The translations under genes were made by a program, and so were the position numbers. The notes below the pieces were generated by a model that worked only from the letters and a program-made list of their open reading frames with translations, was not told where the DNA came from and made no database searches. Below, in pieces: positions 1 through 9,275 of a stretch of DNA of 64,000 nucleotides (positions within the stretch are counted from its first letter, which is position 1; every line of letters starts with the position of its first letter). Source of the stretch: Jejudonia soesokkakensis (lineage in GTDB: Bacteria > Bacteroidota > Bacteroidia > Flavobacteriales > Flavobacteriaceae). The stretch is taken from NCBI RefSeq assembly GCF_042664795.1, contig NZ_JBHTBN010000004.1, forward strand, positions 186,001-250,000, read 5' to 3'.

Positions 1-2454
1 GATTTTGCGCAACTGGTTTCTGAAAACATTTTTATGTACAGACCTGTATTTGGAGGAGGGTATGAGACCTGGGGAATTCCAGAAGTTCAAAAAAAGTTTG
101 AAGTGGAGACACCAGATCAGGTGATCGATTACCTTGGGATGATGGGTGATGCCAGTGATAACATTCCAGGATTACCAGGTGTAGGTGATAAAACGGCCAA
201 AAAATTTATCAAGCAGTTTGGTTCTATGGAAGGGTTGCTTGCCAATACCGATAAGTTGAAGGGGAAGATGAAAGAAAAAGTCATCGAAAATGCCGAATTG
301 GGATTGTTGTCAAAACAACTGGCAACCATTATGCTCGATGTGCCTGTAGAATTTCATGAAGAGGATTTTGAAATGTCTGAACCCGATGTAACCGAAGTGA
401 CCAAAATTTTTGAAGAACTGGAATTTAGACGACTTACCGATAATTTTGTCAAAGCTTTTTCGGTAGAAGCTATGGCAGCGCCAGGGACCAATCACCAGCA
501 GAATGAAACCGATTCTAAAAAAGATGGTGCAACTGATAAACCATCCACTCAAAAAGCAACCAAAACTGCTGGACAAGGTCAGTTTTCACTTTTTGGTGGT
601 GATAACGAACCCTCTGCGGCTAGTGAGGTATTTTCGTCCAGAAAGACCATTAAAGACACTCCACATTTTTATCAGACAATCCAGCCCGGAATGGGAACCA
701 AGCTTTTTATTCAGAATTTGATGAAACAAACATCGGTGTGCTTTGATACGGAAACTACAGGTTTGAATCCGTTGACGGCAGAACTGGTCGGAATTGCTTT
801 TTCGTGGGAACCTACCAAAGGATTTTATCTTCCTTTTCCTGAAAATAAAGAAGAAGCACAGGTAATTATAGAACAACTTCGGCCATTTTTTGAAGCTTCA
901 GAAAATGAAAAAATTGGTCAGAATTTAAAGTACGATATCAAGGTACTTCAGAAATACAATGTTACTGTAAAAGGAAAATTGTTTGATACTATGTTAGCAC
1001 ACTACTTGATCAATGCCGATATGCGCCATAATATGGACGTACTTTCAGAAACTTATTTAAATTATACGCCAGTTTCAATTACAGAATTGATCGGTAAAAA
1101 AGGAAAAAATCAGAAGTCAATGCGAGATGTTCCTGTGGAAGCGCAAACCGAATATGCTGTGGAAGATGCCGATATTACCCTTCAGTTAAAGGAACATTTT
1201 GAAAAGGAACTGGGCGAAGCAAATACTCAGAAATTATTTGATGAGATTGAAATTCCGTTGCTCAGAGTGTTAGCCGATATGGAACTAGAAGGAATTAATC
1301 TAGATGAAGATTTCTTGAAAAAACTTTCAGCAGAATTAGAAGAAGACATCGCAGCACTCGAAAAGAGTATTTATAAAGAAGCTGGAGAAGAATTCAATAT
1401 TGCATCGCCAAAACAATTAGGTGAGATTCTCTTCGGAAAGCTACAGCTGGTCGATAAACCTAAAAAGACAAAAACCGGTCAATATTCTACCGCAGAAGAT
1501 GTACTTTCTTATTTGGCCAAAGATCATAAAATTATCAAGGACGTTCTCGAATATCGCGGACTCGCCAAACTAAAAAGCACCTATGTAGATGCATTACCAG
1601 AACAGGTGGAGCCATCGACTCAAAGAGTGCATACCGATTATATGCAAACGGTGGCGGCCACTGGCCGACTGAGTAGTAACAATCCGAACCTCCAAAATAT
1701 TCCCATCCGTACCGAGCGCGGTCGTGAAGTCCGTAAGGCCTTCATCCCGCGCGATAAAGATCACGTGTTGTTGGCAGCAGATTACTCACAGATAGAATTA
1801 CGAATTATTGCTGCCTTAAGCGAAGAAGATACGATGATTGAAGCCTTTAAAAATAATGAAGATATTCATGCCTCCACAGCGGCCAAAGTTTTTAACGTTC
1901 CACTTTCAGAAGTAACCAGAGAGCAGCGAAGCAATGCAAAAACGGTAAATTTTGGAATTATTTATGGGGTTTCAGCATTTGGATTAAGCAATCAAACCGA
2001 CCTCTCTCGTTTCGAATCGAAAGAGTTGATCGACACCTATTATAAAACCTATCCTAAACTTCGTAATTATATGAGCGAGTTAGTAGATTTTGCACGTGAT
2101 AATGAATATGTAGAAACTGTCATGGGCAGGCGTCGGTATTTAAAGGATATTAATTCGAGAAACGCTGTTGTTCGTGGTGCAGCCGAACGGAATGCTGTCA
2201 ATGCGCCTATACAGGGAAGTGCGGCAGACATTATAAAGATTGCGATGATTAACATTCATAAAAGGCTTGCTTCAGAAGGTTTTAAAACTAAGATGCTGCT
2301 TCAGGTGCATGATGAACTGGTCTTTGATGTGCCAAAAGAGGAACTAGAAAAGGTAACAGCTCTCATAAAATCTGAAATGGAAAATGCCTATACATTGAGT
2401 GTGCCACTGGACGTAGAAATAGGGGTTGGAGACAACTGGCTAGAAGCGCATTGA
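1..2454 (+). CDS. polA: DNA polymerase I, 5'-truncated by window edge
   Basis: Replication and repair DNA polymerase that fills gaps and removes RNA primers. The frame is open from base 1, so the true start lies upstream; about 817 codons are visible. In fragment numbering, the end of the 5'-3' exonuclease with its helix-hairpin-helix (MGDASDNIPGLPGVGDKTA) covers about residues 45-65. The 3'-5' proofreading domain keeps its acidic residues: FDTETTGL near 248, GQNLKYD and YAVEDAD. The polymerase domain has motif A (DYSQIELR, Asp near 594), motif B (RSNAKTVNFGIIYG) and motif C (QVHDELVFD, Asp near 771). Proofreading therefore looks active, unlike in Taq polymerase. A low-complexity linker rich in Gln, Lys and Thr lies between the two nuclease domains. 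The identification is secure. Confidence 0.97.
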   Translation, partial: DFAQLVSENIFMYRPVFGGGYETWGIPEVQKKFEVETPDQVIDYLGMMGDASDNIPGLPGVGDKTAKKFIKQFGSMEGLLANTDKLKGKMKEKVIENAELGLLSKQLATIMLDVPVEFHEEDFEMSEPDVTEVTKIFEELEFRRLTDNFVKAFSVEAMAAPGTNHQQNETDSKKDGATDKPSTQKATKTAGQGQFSLFGGDNEPSAASEVFSSRKTIKDTPHFYQTIQPGMGTKLFIQNLMKQTSVCFDTETTGLNPLTAELVGIAFSWEPTKGFYLPFPENKEEAQVIIEQLRPFFEASENEKIGQNLKYDIKVLQKYNVTVKGKLFDTMLAHYLINADMRHNMDVLSETYLNYTPVSITELIGKKGKNQKSMRDVPVEAQTEYAVEDADITLQLKEHFEKELGEANTQKLFDEIEIPLLRVLADMELEGINLDEDFLKKLSAELEEDIAALEKSIYKEAGEEFNIASPKQLGEILFGKLQLVDKPKKTKTGQYSTAEDVLSYLAKDHKIIKDVLEYRGLAKLKSTYVDALPEQVEPSTQRVHTDYMQTVAATGRLSSNNPNLQNIPIRTERGREVRKAFIPRDKDHVLLAADYSQIELRIIAALSEEDTMIEAFKNNEDIHASTAAKVFNVPLSEVTREQRSNAKTVNFGIIYGVSAFGLSNQTDLSRFESKELIDTYYKTYPKLRNYMSELVDFARDNEYVETVMGRRRYLKDINSRNAVVRGAAERNAVNAPIQGSAADIIKIAMINIHKRLASEGFKTKMLLQVHDELVFDVPKEELEKVTALIKSEMENAYTLSVPLDVEIGVGDNWLEAH

Positions 2455-2510
2455 GAAAGTAGCCAGTAAGCAGTATTCAGAAAAGTTAATGCATAAAATA
2501 TTTAATTCTC

Positions 2511-3572
2511 TTGAAAAAACTAATCTCCAAAAAGAAACCTGCTTATGCTATTTCTGAACAACTTTCAGAATATCTTACAAAGCATGGTCGCAACATAAAA
2601 ATTCCTATTTATTATGATGATTTGCTGCGGTTTCAGGGATCAGTAACTATTTATGACTCCAATGGAAAAGACACTTTGTGGATACGAGTCTATTATACCG
2701 AAAGTGAGCGGGACGAAATAGAATTCAGTTTAAAGCGCATGTATTCGATCCTTCACAGTGATGGAAGTGATTCATTGTTACCCTACCTTAATATCGATAG
2801 TATTGACTTTTGCACCTTTGGGAACACGAAGCCATTTCGAGTAAAGGTTCGGAATATTTTAAATGATAACTATATTTTTCTCTATATTAAAAAAGCAGAT
2901 GCTTCTCGTATCTACGGACTAGAATTGGAGCATATGTTGTCACCCAATCACATCAACTTTTTAGTGCATGGCAACTCTTTGATTGAAGAACATATTTCAG
3001 GTATTCCTGGAGATGATTTTATTGAGCATTTTCTCGATCACTGCTCCGAACAGGATAAAAAGGAAATCGCCAAAGAGTTTGTAAAGTTTAACGAAAGATG
3101 CTTTGTTAGGTTATTAGGCGATATGCGTGCCTATAATTATGTAATGGTGTTGACCAATGATTTTGACCGAATTCAATATCGCATTCGCGCCATAGATTTT
3201 GATCAGCAGAGTTACGAGGGGAATTTGAAAGTGTATCTGCCACAATTTCTAAAAGAAAATAATAAGCTGGTTAAAATGACTTTAGACTTGCTTCAGGAAG
3301 AGTCCATTGAGCAATACAAGAGAGAAGAACGTTCGTTGCTGGCCAAGCGTGCTAATAGTGAAAATGAGCGATTAAAAGAATTGATGGATTGCATGCGAGC
3401 CGATGTCATTTCTTCGGAAGAAAAAATTAAACAGCTACAAAAGTCGCTTTTCAAGCTTACAGGAGACATTCGATTTAAAAAATCGAAAAATATGGGGGAG
3501 ATCTTACAAAGTGCCCTTGATTTTATCGTTCGGAATTATAAAAATGAGAATCCGTATATTATTGGTTCATAA
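2511..3572 (+). CDS. Unknown protein with kinase-like catalytic signature
   Basis: I do not recognise this 353-residue protein by name. It has no signal peptide or membrane segment. The middle region resembles the catalytic loop of the protein kinase/aminoglycoside phosphotransferase fold: GDMRAYN at residues 203-209 gives an Asp and an Asn with the spacing of HxDxxxxN, and IDFD at 228-231 could be the metal-binding DFG-like Asp. An earlier FLYIKK segment might supply the ATP lysine. The C-terminal part, about 265-320, is a charged probable coiled coil. The start used is TTG at 2511; no in-frame ATG lies just upstream. It lies 56 bases after polA and 85 before pyc and may be cotranscribed with polA. 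The kinase call is inference from motif spacing only. Confidence 0.6.
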   Translation: MKKLISKKKPAYAISEQLSEYLTKHGRNIKIPIYYDDLLRFQGSVTIYDSNGKDTLWIRVYYTESERDEIEFSLKRMYSILHSDGSDSLLPYLNIDSIDFCTFGNTKPFRVKVRNILNDNYIFLYIKKADASRIYGLELEHMLSPNHINFLVHGNSLIEEHISGIPGDDFIEHFLDHCSEQDKKEIAKEFVKFNERCFVRLLGDMRAYNYVMVLTNDFDRIQYRIRAIDFDQQSYEGNLKVYLPQFLKENNKLVKMTLDLLQEESIEQYKREERSLLAKRANSENERLKELMDCMRADVISSEEKIKQLQKSLFKLTGDIRFKKSKNMGEILQSALDFIVRNYKNENPYIIGS

Positions 3573-3594
3573 CTTCTAAAAAAATTAGAATGAA

Positions 3595-3618
3595 ATTTAC
3601 TATGCATGCATAGTAAAT
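3595..3618. promoter_or_regulatory. 24-bp perfect palindrome upstream of pyc (candidate operator)
   Basis: Both 12-base arms match exactly, centred between 3606 and 3607 on ATGCAT; the core reads TTACTATGCATGCATAGTAA. It lies just upstream of a likely -7 box and covers the spacer and -33 area, the usual place for a repressor site. The regulator is unknown; a dimeric HTH protein of MarR or TetR type would fit. Confidence 0.6.
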
Positions 3619-3621
3619 ATG

Positions 3622-3629
3622 TATCTTAG
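3622..3629 (+). promoter_or_regulatory. Putative -7 element of pyc promoter
   Basis: TATCTTAG differs at one base from the Bacteroidetes -7 consensus TAnnTTTG and lies about 30 bases before the pyc ATG, next to the palindrome. No clear -33 TTG is seen. Confidence 0.4.
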
Positions 3630-3657
3630 CATTTTCAACGTTTAATTATCTACTGTC

Positions 3658-6600
3658 ATGAAAATAAAAAAGATACTTGTAGCCAACCGAAGTGAAATCG
3701 CCATACGTGTATTTAGAGCATGTACAGAGATTAATTTAAAGACAGTAGCCATATATTCCTATGAAGATCGCTACTCACAACACCGCTACAAAGCAGACGA
3801 AGCGTATCAAATTGGCCTGAATGATCAACCGTTAAAACCTTATTTGGACGGCGATGCGATTATCGCTTTAGCAAAATCCAAGAATGTAGATGCCATCCAT
3901 CCAGGGTATGGTTTTCTTTCTGAAAATTCTGAATTTGCCAGAAAATGTGCTGCTAATGGGATCATCTTTATAGGACCCGATCCTAGTGTCATGGATGCTT
4001 TAGGAGATAAGATCATGGCAAAGAACATTGCAAAAAAGTGCAACGTGCCTATTATTGAAAGCAACACTAAAAAACTCACCTCTTTAAAGATTGCACTTTC
4101 TGAAGCATCAACTATTGGCTATCCTCTTATGCTTAAAGCGGCTTCTGGCGGAGGTGGAAGAGGCATGCGTATTGTACGAAATGATGAGGAACTTAAAAAC
4201 AACTTTGACTCAGCGCGAAGTGAGTCGCTCAATGCATTTGGTGATGACACGATGTTTCTGGAGAAATATGTGGAAGACCCGAAGCATCTAGAAGTTCAGA
4301 TTGTGGCAGATAACCACGGAAACATTCGACATTTATATGAACGCGATTGCTCCGTACAACGTCGTCACCAGAAAGTAGTTGAAGTGGCACCGTCGTTTAA
4401 TGTATCCCAAAAAGTAAAAGAATCCCTTTATAAATATGCAGTTTCCATCGCTCAGGAAGTTAATTATAACAATGTAGGAACTGTAGAGTTTCTAGTTGAT
4501 AAAGAAGATACTGTTTTCTTTATTGAAGTAAATCCGCGCATCCAAGTAGAACACACAGTTACCGAAATGGTCACAGGAATTGACCTCATAAAAACACAGA
4601 TCTTTGTTGCAGGGGGATACAAACTAGATGACAAACAGATCAAAATTTATGATCAAAGTTCACTACAGACCTATGGCTTTGCCTTACAATGCCGATTAAC
4701 TACCGAAGATCCTGCTAATAATTTTACACCCGACTACGGAACAATCACCACCTATCGTTCTGCTGCCGGAATGGGCATTCGCTTGGATGCGGGAAGTATT
4801 TATCAGTCGTATAGTGTAAGTCCGTTTTTTGACAGTATGCTGGTTAAGGTTTCGGCCCACGGAAGGACATTAGATGGTGCTGTTCGTAAAATGGCTCGGG
4901 CATTGAAGGAGTTTAGGATTCGTGGTGTAAAAACGAATATTCATTTTCTTCAGAATGTGATTCAGCATGAGGAATTTAAAGAAGGAAAAGCTTCGGTTAA
5001 TTTTATTGCCAATACACCTTCTCTTTTCGAAATTCCTGTATCTCAGGATCGAACTTCAAAGATTACACGTTATTTGGGAGAAGTAATTGTAAACGGTAAT
5101 CCTGATGTAAAGTTTGTGGATGAATCGAAGAAGTTTCGGGTACCACAAATTCCAAGTTTCAATGCTTTGGGACCCTTTCCGAAGGGAACAAAAGATCTCT
5201 TAACCGAATTAGGACCCGATACATTTTCAGCATGGCTTAAAAACGAAAAAAAGATACACTATACTGATACGACGATTCGGGACGCGCACCAGTCTTTATT
5301 GGCTACGCGTATGCGCAGTTATGATATGCTGGCTGTGGCTGAAAGTTATGCGAAAAATCACCCGAATATTTTTAGTGTCGAAATGTGGGGTGGCGCTACG
5401 TTCGATGTCTGTATGCGGTTTTTAAATGAAAGTCCGTGGACACGCTTAAGAGAACTTCGCAAACTGATGCCCAATGTGTTGTTTCAGATGTTGCTAAGAG
5501 GTTCTAACGGAGTAGGGTATAAAGCGTACCCTGACAATCTTATCGAAAAATTTATCGAAACGTCTTGGGACAATGGAATAGATGTTTTTAGAATATTTGA
5601 TTCCTTAAACTGGGTGAAAGCCATGGCACCAAGTATTGAATATGTACGTACAAAAACGGAAGGTCTTGCCGAAGCTGCAATAAGCTATACAGGCGATATT
5701 TTAGACCCTTCAGAAACAAAATACACGTTACAATATTATACACAACTTGCAAAGGATTTAGAAAATGCCGGTGCGCATATTATTTGTATCAAAGATATGG
5801 CGGGACTCTTGAAACCCTATGCAGCTACCGAACTCATAGGTGCTTTAAAAGATGCTGTTAAGCTGCCTTTACATCTACATACCCACGACACCTCTTCTAT
5901 CCAGTCGGCCACCTATCTAAAAGCGATCGAAGCAGGAGTAGATGTAGTGGATGTCGCCTTAGGAGGTCTATCCGGACTTACGTCACAACCTAACTTTAAC
6001 AGTGTGGTTGAGATGATGAAACAGCAACCGCGGCATCATGAATTTGATATGAAAAAGCTCAACGAGTTTTCAAATTATTGGGAAGATGTTCGAGAAAAGT
6101 ATTATCCGTTTGAAAGTGGCTTAAAAGCCGGAACAGCCGAGGTCTATGATCATGAAATTCCGGGAGGACAGTATTCGAATTTACGTCCGCAATCTGAAGC
6201 CTTAGGGTTAGGCGATCGTTTTGATGAGGTAAAAAAAATGTATGAAGCGGTCAATACGATGTTTGGAAATTTAGTAAAAGTAACCCCAAGTTCGAAGGTT
6301 GTGGGCGATATGGCGATTTTTATGGTGACCAATGATCTCACTCCAGCCGATGTCATAGAACGAGGAGAAACGGTTTCATTTCCAGAGTCGGTAATCAATT
6401 TCTTTAAAGGAGATCTGGGTCAGCCTTTGGGAGGATTCCCGAAGAAGCTTCAGAAAATTATTTTAAAAAATGCGAAACCATACACGGACAGACCCAATGC
6501 ACATTTAGTGCCAATTGATTTTGATGCGGAGTTTAAAGCTTTCAGAAAGAAATACCAAAAAGGCTTTTCACGGGAAATTGAATTTGAGGATTTCCTGAGT

Positions 6601-7110
6601 TATAGTTTATATCCGCGTGTGTTTGAAGAGGCCCACGAGAAATATAAATTATATGGAAATATCGCTATTTTACCTACTGAAAATTTTTTCTACGGAATGA
6701 AATTGCGGGAAGAAATTATGATTGAATTGCAACCGGGAAAGACAATTATTGTTAAGTTGTTGTCTGTTGGAATTCCGAATGATGAAGGATACAGATTGGT
6801 TTTCTTTAGTGTTAATGGTGAGAACCGTTTTGTAGAAATTAAAGATACTTCGATTAAAGTTGAGAAGGAAGTGCATATGCAGGCAGATCCTGGAGATGAT
6901 AATCAATACGGTGCACCCTTACAGGGAATGCTCTATAAGGTGTTGGTTAAGAAAGGTCAAGAAATAGCGAAGAACGATCCGTTGTACATTATTGAAGCGA
7001 TGAAAATGGAAAGCACGGTAACGGCGAATGCAGGTGGAAAAATAAAAACACTTTCGTTGAAACCTGGTACGATGGTCATGAAAGGTGATTTAGTGGTAAC
7101 GGTGGAGTAA
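3658..7110 (+). CDS. pyc: Pyruvate carboxylase, single-chain
   Basis: Converts pyruvate, bicarbonate and ATP to oxaloacetate, an anaplerotic reaction in the cytoplasm. The 1150 residues match full-length single-chain enzymes. The N-terminal biotin carboxylase (about 1-455) has IKKILVANRSEIAIRVFRA, the glycine-rich ATP-grasp loop AASGGGGRGM and EVNPRIQVEHTVTE. The carboxyltransferase (from about 530) starts with TDTTIRDAHQSLLATR and has the metal ligands in LHTHDT. The C-terminal biotin carrier domain carries the biotinyl lysine in EAMKMES (Lys1116). The gene stands alone with its own promoter region and a 24-bp palindrome upstream, so it is probably regulated separately from polA. No oddities seen. 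Confidence 0.97.
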   Translation: MKIKKILVANRSEIAIRVFRACTEINLKTVAIYSYEDRYSQHRYKADEAYQIGLNDQPLKPYLDGDAIIALAKSKNVDAIHPGYGFLSENSEFARKCAANGIIFIGPDPSVMDALGDKIMAKNIAKKCNVPIIESNTKKLTSLKIALSEASTIGYPLMLKAASGGGGRGMRIVRNDEELKNNFDSARSESLNAFGDDTMFLEKYVEDPKHLEVQIVADNHGNIRHLYERDCSVQRRHQKVVEVAPSFNVSQKVKESLYKYAVSIAQEVNYNNVGTVEFLVDKEDTVFFIEVNPRIQVEHTVTEMVTGIDLIKTQIFVAGGYKLDDKQIKIYDQSSLQTYGFALQCRLTTEDPANNFTPDYGTITTYRSAAGMGIRLDAGSIYQSYSVSPFFDSMLVKVSAHGRTLDGAVRKMARALKEFRIRGVKTNIHFLQNVIQHEEFKEGKASVNFIANTPSLFEIPVSQDRTSKITRYLGEVIVNGNPDVKFVDESKKFRVPQIPSFNALGPFPKGTKDLLTELGPDTFSAWLKNEKKIHYTDTTIRDAHQSLLATRMRSYDMLAVAESYAKNHPNIFSVEMWGGATFDVCMRFLNESPWTRLRELRKLMPNVLFQMLLRGSNGVGYKAYPDNLIEKFIETSWDNGIDVFRIFDSLNWVKAMAPSIEYVRTKTEGLAEAAISYTGDILDPSETKYTLQYYTQLAKDLENAGAHIICIKDMAGLLKPYAATELIGALKDAVKLPLHLHTHDTSSIQSATYLKAIEAGVDVVDVALGGLSGLTSQPNFNSVVEMMKQQPRHHEFDMKKLNEFSNYWEDVREKYYPFESGLKAGTAEVYDHEIPGGQYSNLRPQSEALGLGDRFDEVKKMYEAVNTMFGNLVKVTPSSKVVGDMAIFMVTNDLTPADVIERGETVSFPESVINFFKGDLGQPLGGFPKKLQKIILKNAKPYTDRPNAHLVPIDFDAEFKAFRKKYQKGFSREIEFEDFLSYSLYPRVFEEAHEKYKLYGNIAILPTENFFYGMKLREEIMIELQPGKTIIVKLLSVGIPNDEGYRLVFFSVNGENRFVEIKDTSIKVEKEVHMQADPGDDNQYGAPLQGMLYKVLVKKGQEIAKNDPLYIIEAMKMESTVTANAGGKIKTLSLKPGTMVMKGDLVVTVE

Positions 7111-7234
7111 CAAAAAGAAGGTAATATAACGTCAACTGTTCTTTAAATAACTTCTGAAACTAAAATAGTTAGAAAGAAACTTGTAAAAGAATAAAATCTG
7201 CTTTTAGAATCAATAAAAATTTATTCTACACCCC

Positions 7235-7264
7235 TTGTCTATCAAATAAATAATAGTACTTTTG
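7235..7264 (+). promoter_or_regulatory. Promoter of rplM-rpsI
   Basis: A -33 TTG at 7235-7237 and a perfect -7 box TACTTTTG at 7257-7264 are separated by 19 bases, matching the Bacteroidetes consensus. Transcription would start near 7271, about 50 bases before the rplM ATG. The rest of 7111-7234 holds nothing I can identify. Confidence 0.75.
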
Positions 7265-7319
7265 CCGTCCCTAAAATAGGGAAGAAACTTATTTAATAAC
7301 AATTAGACAAAAAACTATA

Positions 7320-7778
7320 ATGGATACATTAAGTTACAAAACAGTATCTGCTAATAAAGCTACCGTTACAAAAGAGTGGTTATTAGTAGATGCGGACGGG
7401 CACTCATTGGGTCGTCTTGCGAGTGAAGTAGCAAAGTTACTTCGCGGTAAACACAAGCCAAGCTTTACACCTCATGTAGATTGTGGAGACAACGTGATTA
7501 TCATTAACGCAGCGAACGTCCAATTAACAGGAAACAAGTGGGAAGACAAAACCTACATTAGACACACAGGATATCCTGGTGGACAACGTAGTTTAACTGC
7601 CACAGAATTAAAAGGAAAGAATCCAGCAAGGGTGATTGAAAAAGCCGTAAAAGGAATGTTACCTAAAAATAAATTAGGAGCAGAACTTTTTAGAAACCTA
7701 AAAGTGTATGCTGATGCAAATCACGGTCAGGAAGCTCAAAAACCTAAAAGTATTAACCTTAATACCGCAACTAAATAA
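7320..7778 (+). CDS. rplM: 50S ribosomal protein L13
   Basis: Large-subunit ribosomal protein that binds 23S rRNA early in assembly. The 152 residues are a usual length and include WLLVDADGHSLGRLAS near the start, LLRGKHKPSFTPHVDCGD, the family signature region ending in KWEDKTYIRHTGYPGG, and AVKGMLPKNKLG. The stop overlaps the rpsI ATG by one base (TAATG), so the two are translationally coupled, as in most bacteria. It has a strong consensus promoter. Confidence 0.98.
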   Translation: MDTLSYKTVSANKATVTKEWLLVDADGHSLGRLASEVAKLLRGKHKPSFTPHVDCGDNVIIINAANVQLTGNKWEDKTYIRHTGYPGGQRSLTATELKGKNPARVIEKAVKGMLPKNKLGAELFRNLKVYADANHGQEAQKPKSINLNTATK

Positions 7779-8164
7779 TGGAGACTATTCACAAAATTGG
7801 ACGAAGAAAAACCGCTGTTGCGCGTGTTTATCTTAAAGAAGGAAAAGGAAAAATCACCATCAATAAGCGTGATTTGGAAAACTATTTCACCACTTCTACT
7901 TTACAGTATAAAGTAAAGCAGCCTTTGATGCTTACAGACAACGAGAAAACGTTTGATATTTCTGTAAATGTATTTGGAGGTGGAGTTACAGGTCAGGCAG
8001 AGGCTATCCGTTTAGGATTATCTCGTGCGATGTGTACATTAAACGATGAGAACAGAGGTATTTTGAAGCCTGAAGGATTACTTACCAGAGACCCAAGAAT
8101 GGTAGAACGTAAGAAATTCGGTCAGAAGAAAGCTCGTAAGAAATTCCAATTCTCGAAACGTTAA
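7778..8164 (+). CDS. rpsI: 30S ribosomal protein S9
   Basis: Small-subunit protein whose basic C-terminal tail reaches toward P-site tRNA. At 128 residues it is a typical length. It begins with HKIGRRKTAVARVYLKEGKG and has the S9 signature GGGVTGQAEAIRLGLSRA, followed by LLTRDPRMVERKKFGQKKAR and a tail ending in FQFSKR, including the conserved C-terminal Lys-Arg. It overlaps rplM by one base. Confidence 0.98.
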   Translation: METIHKIGRRKTAVARVYLKEGKGKITINKRDLENYFTTSTLQYKVKQPLMLTDNEKTFDISVNVFGGGVTGQAEAIRLGLSRAMCTLNDENRGILKPEGLLTRDPRMVERKKFGQKKARKKFQFSKR

Positions 8165-8172
8165 TATTCAAT

Positions 8173-8203
8173 TGTCATTCCGAGCTACAGCGAGGAATCT
8201 CAT
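8173..8203. repeat. Interspersed-repeat-like element (GTCATTCCGAG type)
   Basis: Between rpsI and rpsB the bases read GTCATTCCGAGCTACAGCGA followed by GGAATCTCATT. ATTCCGAG and its near-complement GAGGAATC flank a short centre. I recall very similar non-coding units scattered in many Bacteroidetes genomes. Only one copy is visible in this window, so the repeat nature is from memory, not shown here. Confidence 0.5.
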
Positions 8204-8212
8204 TGAAAAATT

Positions 8213-8233
8213 TTTCAGAAATAATTTCTGAAA
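8213..8233. repeat. 21-bp palindrome built from TTTCAGAA / TTCTGAAA
   Basis: TTTCAGAAAT and ATTTCTGAAA flank a single central A in perfect inverted symmetry. The arms contain the octamer that is over-represented across the window. It lies in the rpsI-rpsB intergenic region and could form a hairpin in RNA. Confidence 0.55.
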
Positions 8234-8271
8234 TAAAAGTTCATATAAATACAATTATTAATAAGCTGTTA

Positions 8272-8293
8272 GTCCCGCTCTGCCGGGCGGGAC
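8272..8293. repeat. GC-rich inverted repeat between rpsI and rpsB
   Basis: GTCCCGC at 8272-8278 pairs with GCGGGAC at 8287-8293 across an 8-base centre. It is much more GC-rich than its surroundings and has no T-run after it, so it is not a standard terminator. It resembles REP/PIP-type interspersed palindromes. With the two elements above it fills most of the 208-base gap upstream of rpsB. Confidence 0.55.
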
Positions 8294-8372
8294 AATTAGT
8301 TTAGCATCTAAATCATACTCGTAACTCGAGCAGATTGCTATCCTTTTTTACAGAACGTAAACTAAAAACAAA

Positions 8373-9203
8373 ATGGCAAATTCAACAAACACAGAAGTTA
8401 AGGAATTACTTGACGCAGGTGTACACTTTGGTCACTTGACCAGAAAATGGAATCCAAACATGGCCCCATATATATATATGGAGCGAAATGGAATCCACAT
8501 TATCAATCTTTATAAAACGACTGCAAAACTTGCAGAGGCTAACGAGGCTCTTAAGAAAATTGCAGCGAGTGGACGAAAAATCCTTTTCGTTGCTACTAAA
8601 AAACAAGCAAAAGAAATAGTTGCAGAAAAAGCAGGTAATGCCAACATGCCCTACATTACAGAAAGATGGCCTGGTGGAATGCTTACCAACTTTGTAACCA
8701 TTAGAAAAGCGGTTAAAAAAATGGCTTCTATCGACCGTATGAAGCAAGATGGAACTTTTAATACACTTTCTAAGAAAGAACGTTTACAAGTGGATCGTCT
8801 TCGTGCGAAACTGGAAAAGAACCTAGGATCTATCAGTGAAATGAGTAGACTGCCTGGTGCTTTGTTTATCGTTGATACTACACGAGAGCATATTGCAGTT
8901 GCTGAAGCTCAAAAGCTAAACATTCCAATTTTTGCAATGGTAGACACGAATAGTGATCCAAGAGAGATTGACTATGTGATCCCTTCAAATGATGATGCTT
9001 CTAAGTCAATCGAAAAAATTATGTCTTCAGTTTCTGAAGCTGTAATTGAAGGACTTCAGGAAAGAAAATCAGGAAAAGAGGGTAGCGATGATGCTCCAAA
9101 AGCAAAGAAGAAAGACTCTGGGAAGAAAGATGCTTCTGCAAAAAAAGCACCTCGTAAGAGAGCTGCAGCAGCTTCATCTGATGCTAAGAAGGAAGAAGAG
9201 TAG
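8373..9203 (+). CDS. rpsB: 30S ribosomal protein S2 with Lys/Ala-rich tail
   Basis: Small-subunit protein needed for S1 and mRNA binding. The 276 residues include the N-terminal VKELLDAGVHFGHLTRKWNP, FVATKKQAKEIV, ITERWPGGMLTNFVTI and the signature region ending LPGALFIVDTTREHIAV. Residues from about 228 onward form a low-complexity tail rich in Lys, Ala, Asp and Ser, longer than in E. coli and probably disordered. The gene is followed by tsf, the usual bacterial partner; the two are separated by 116 bases with a GC-rich hairpin. Confidence 0.97.
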   Translation: MANSTNTEVKELLDAGVHFGHLTRKWNPNMAPYIYMERNGIHIINLYKTTAKLAEANEALKKIAASGRKILFVATKKQAKEIVAEKAGNANMPYITERWPGGMLTNFVTIRKAVKKMASIDRMKQDGTFNTLSKKERLQVDRLRAKLEKNLGSISEMSRLPGALFIVDTTREHIAVAEAQKLNIPIFAMVDTNSDPREIDYVIPSNDDASKSIEKIMSSVSEAVIEGLQERKSGKEGSDDAPKAKKKDSGKKDASAKKAPRKRAAAASSDAKKEEE

Positions 9204-9275
9204 TCTCTTTTTAATTAATGTACTGTTTAAAGTAAACTAAATCGTACAATTCAAGAAATTAAATACTAATAGGAA

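Noticed and set aside
8272..8293. Terminator of rplM-rpsI
   Set aside because: The stem is strong but no T-run follows, so it is listed as an inverted repeat.
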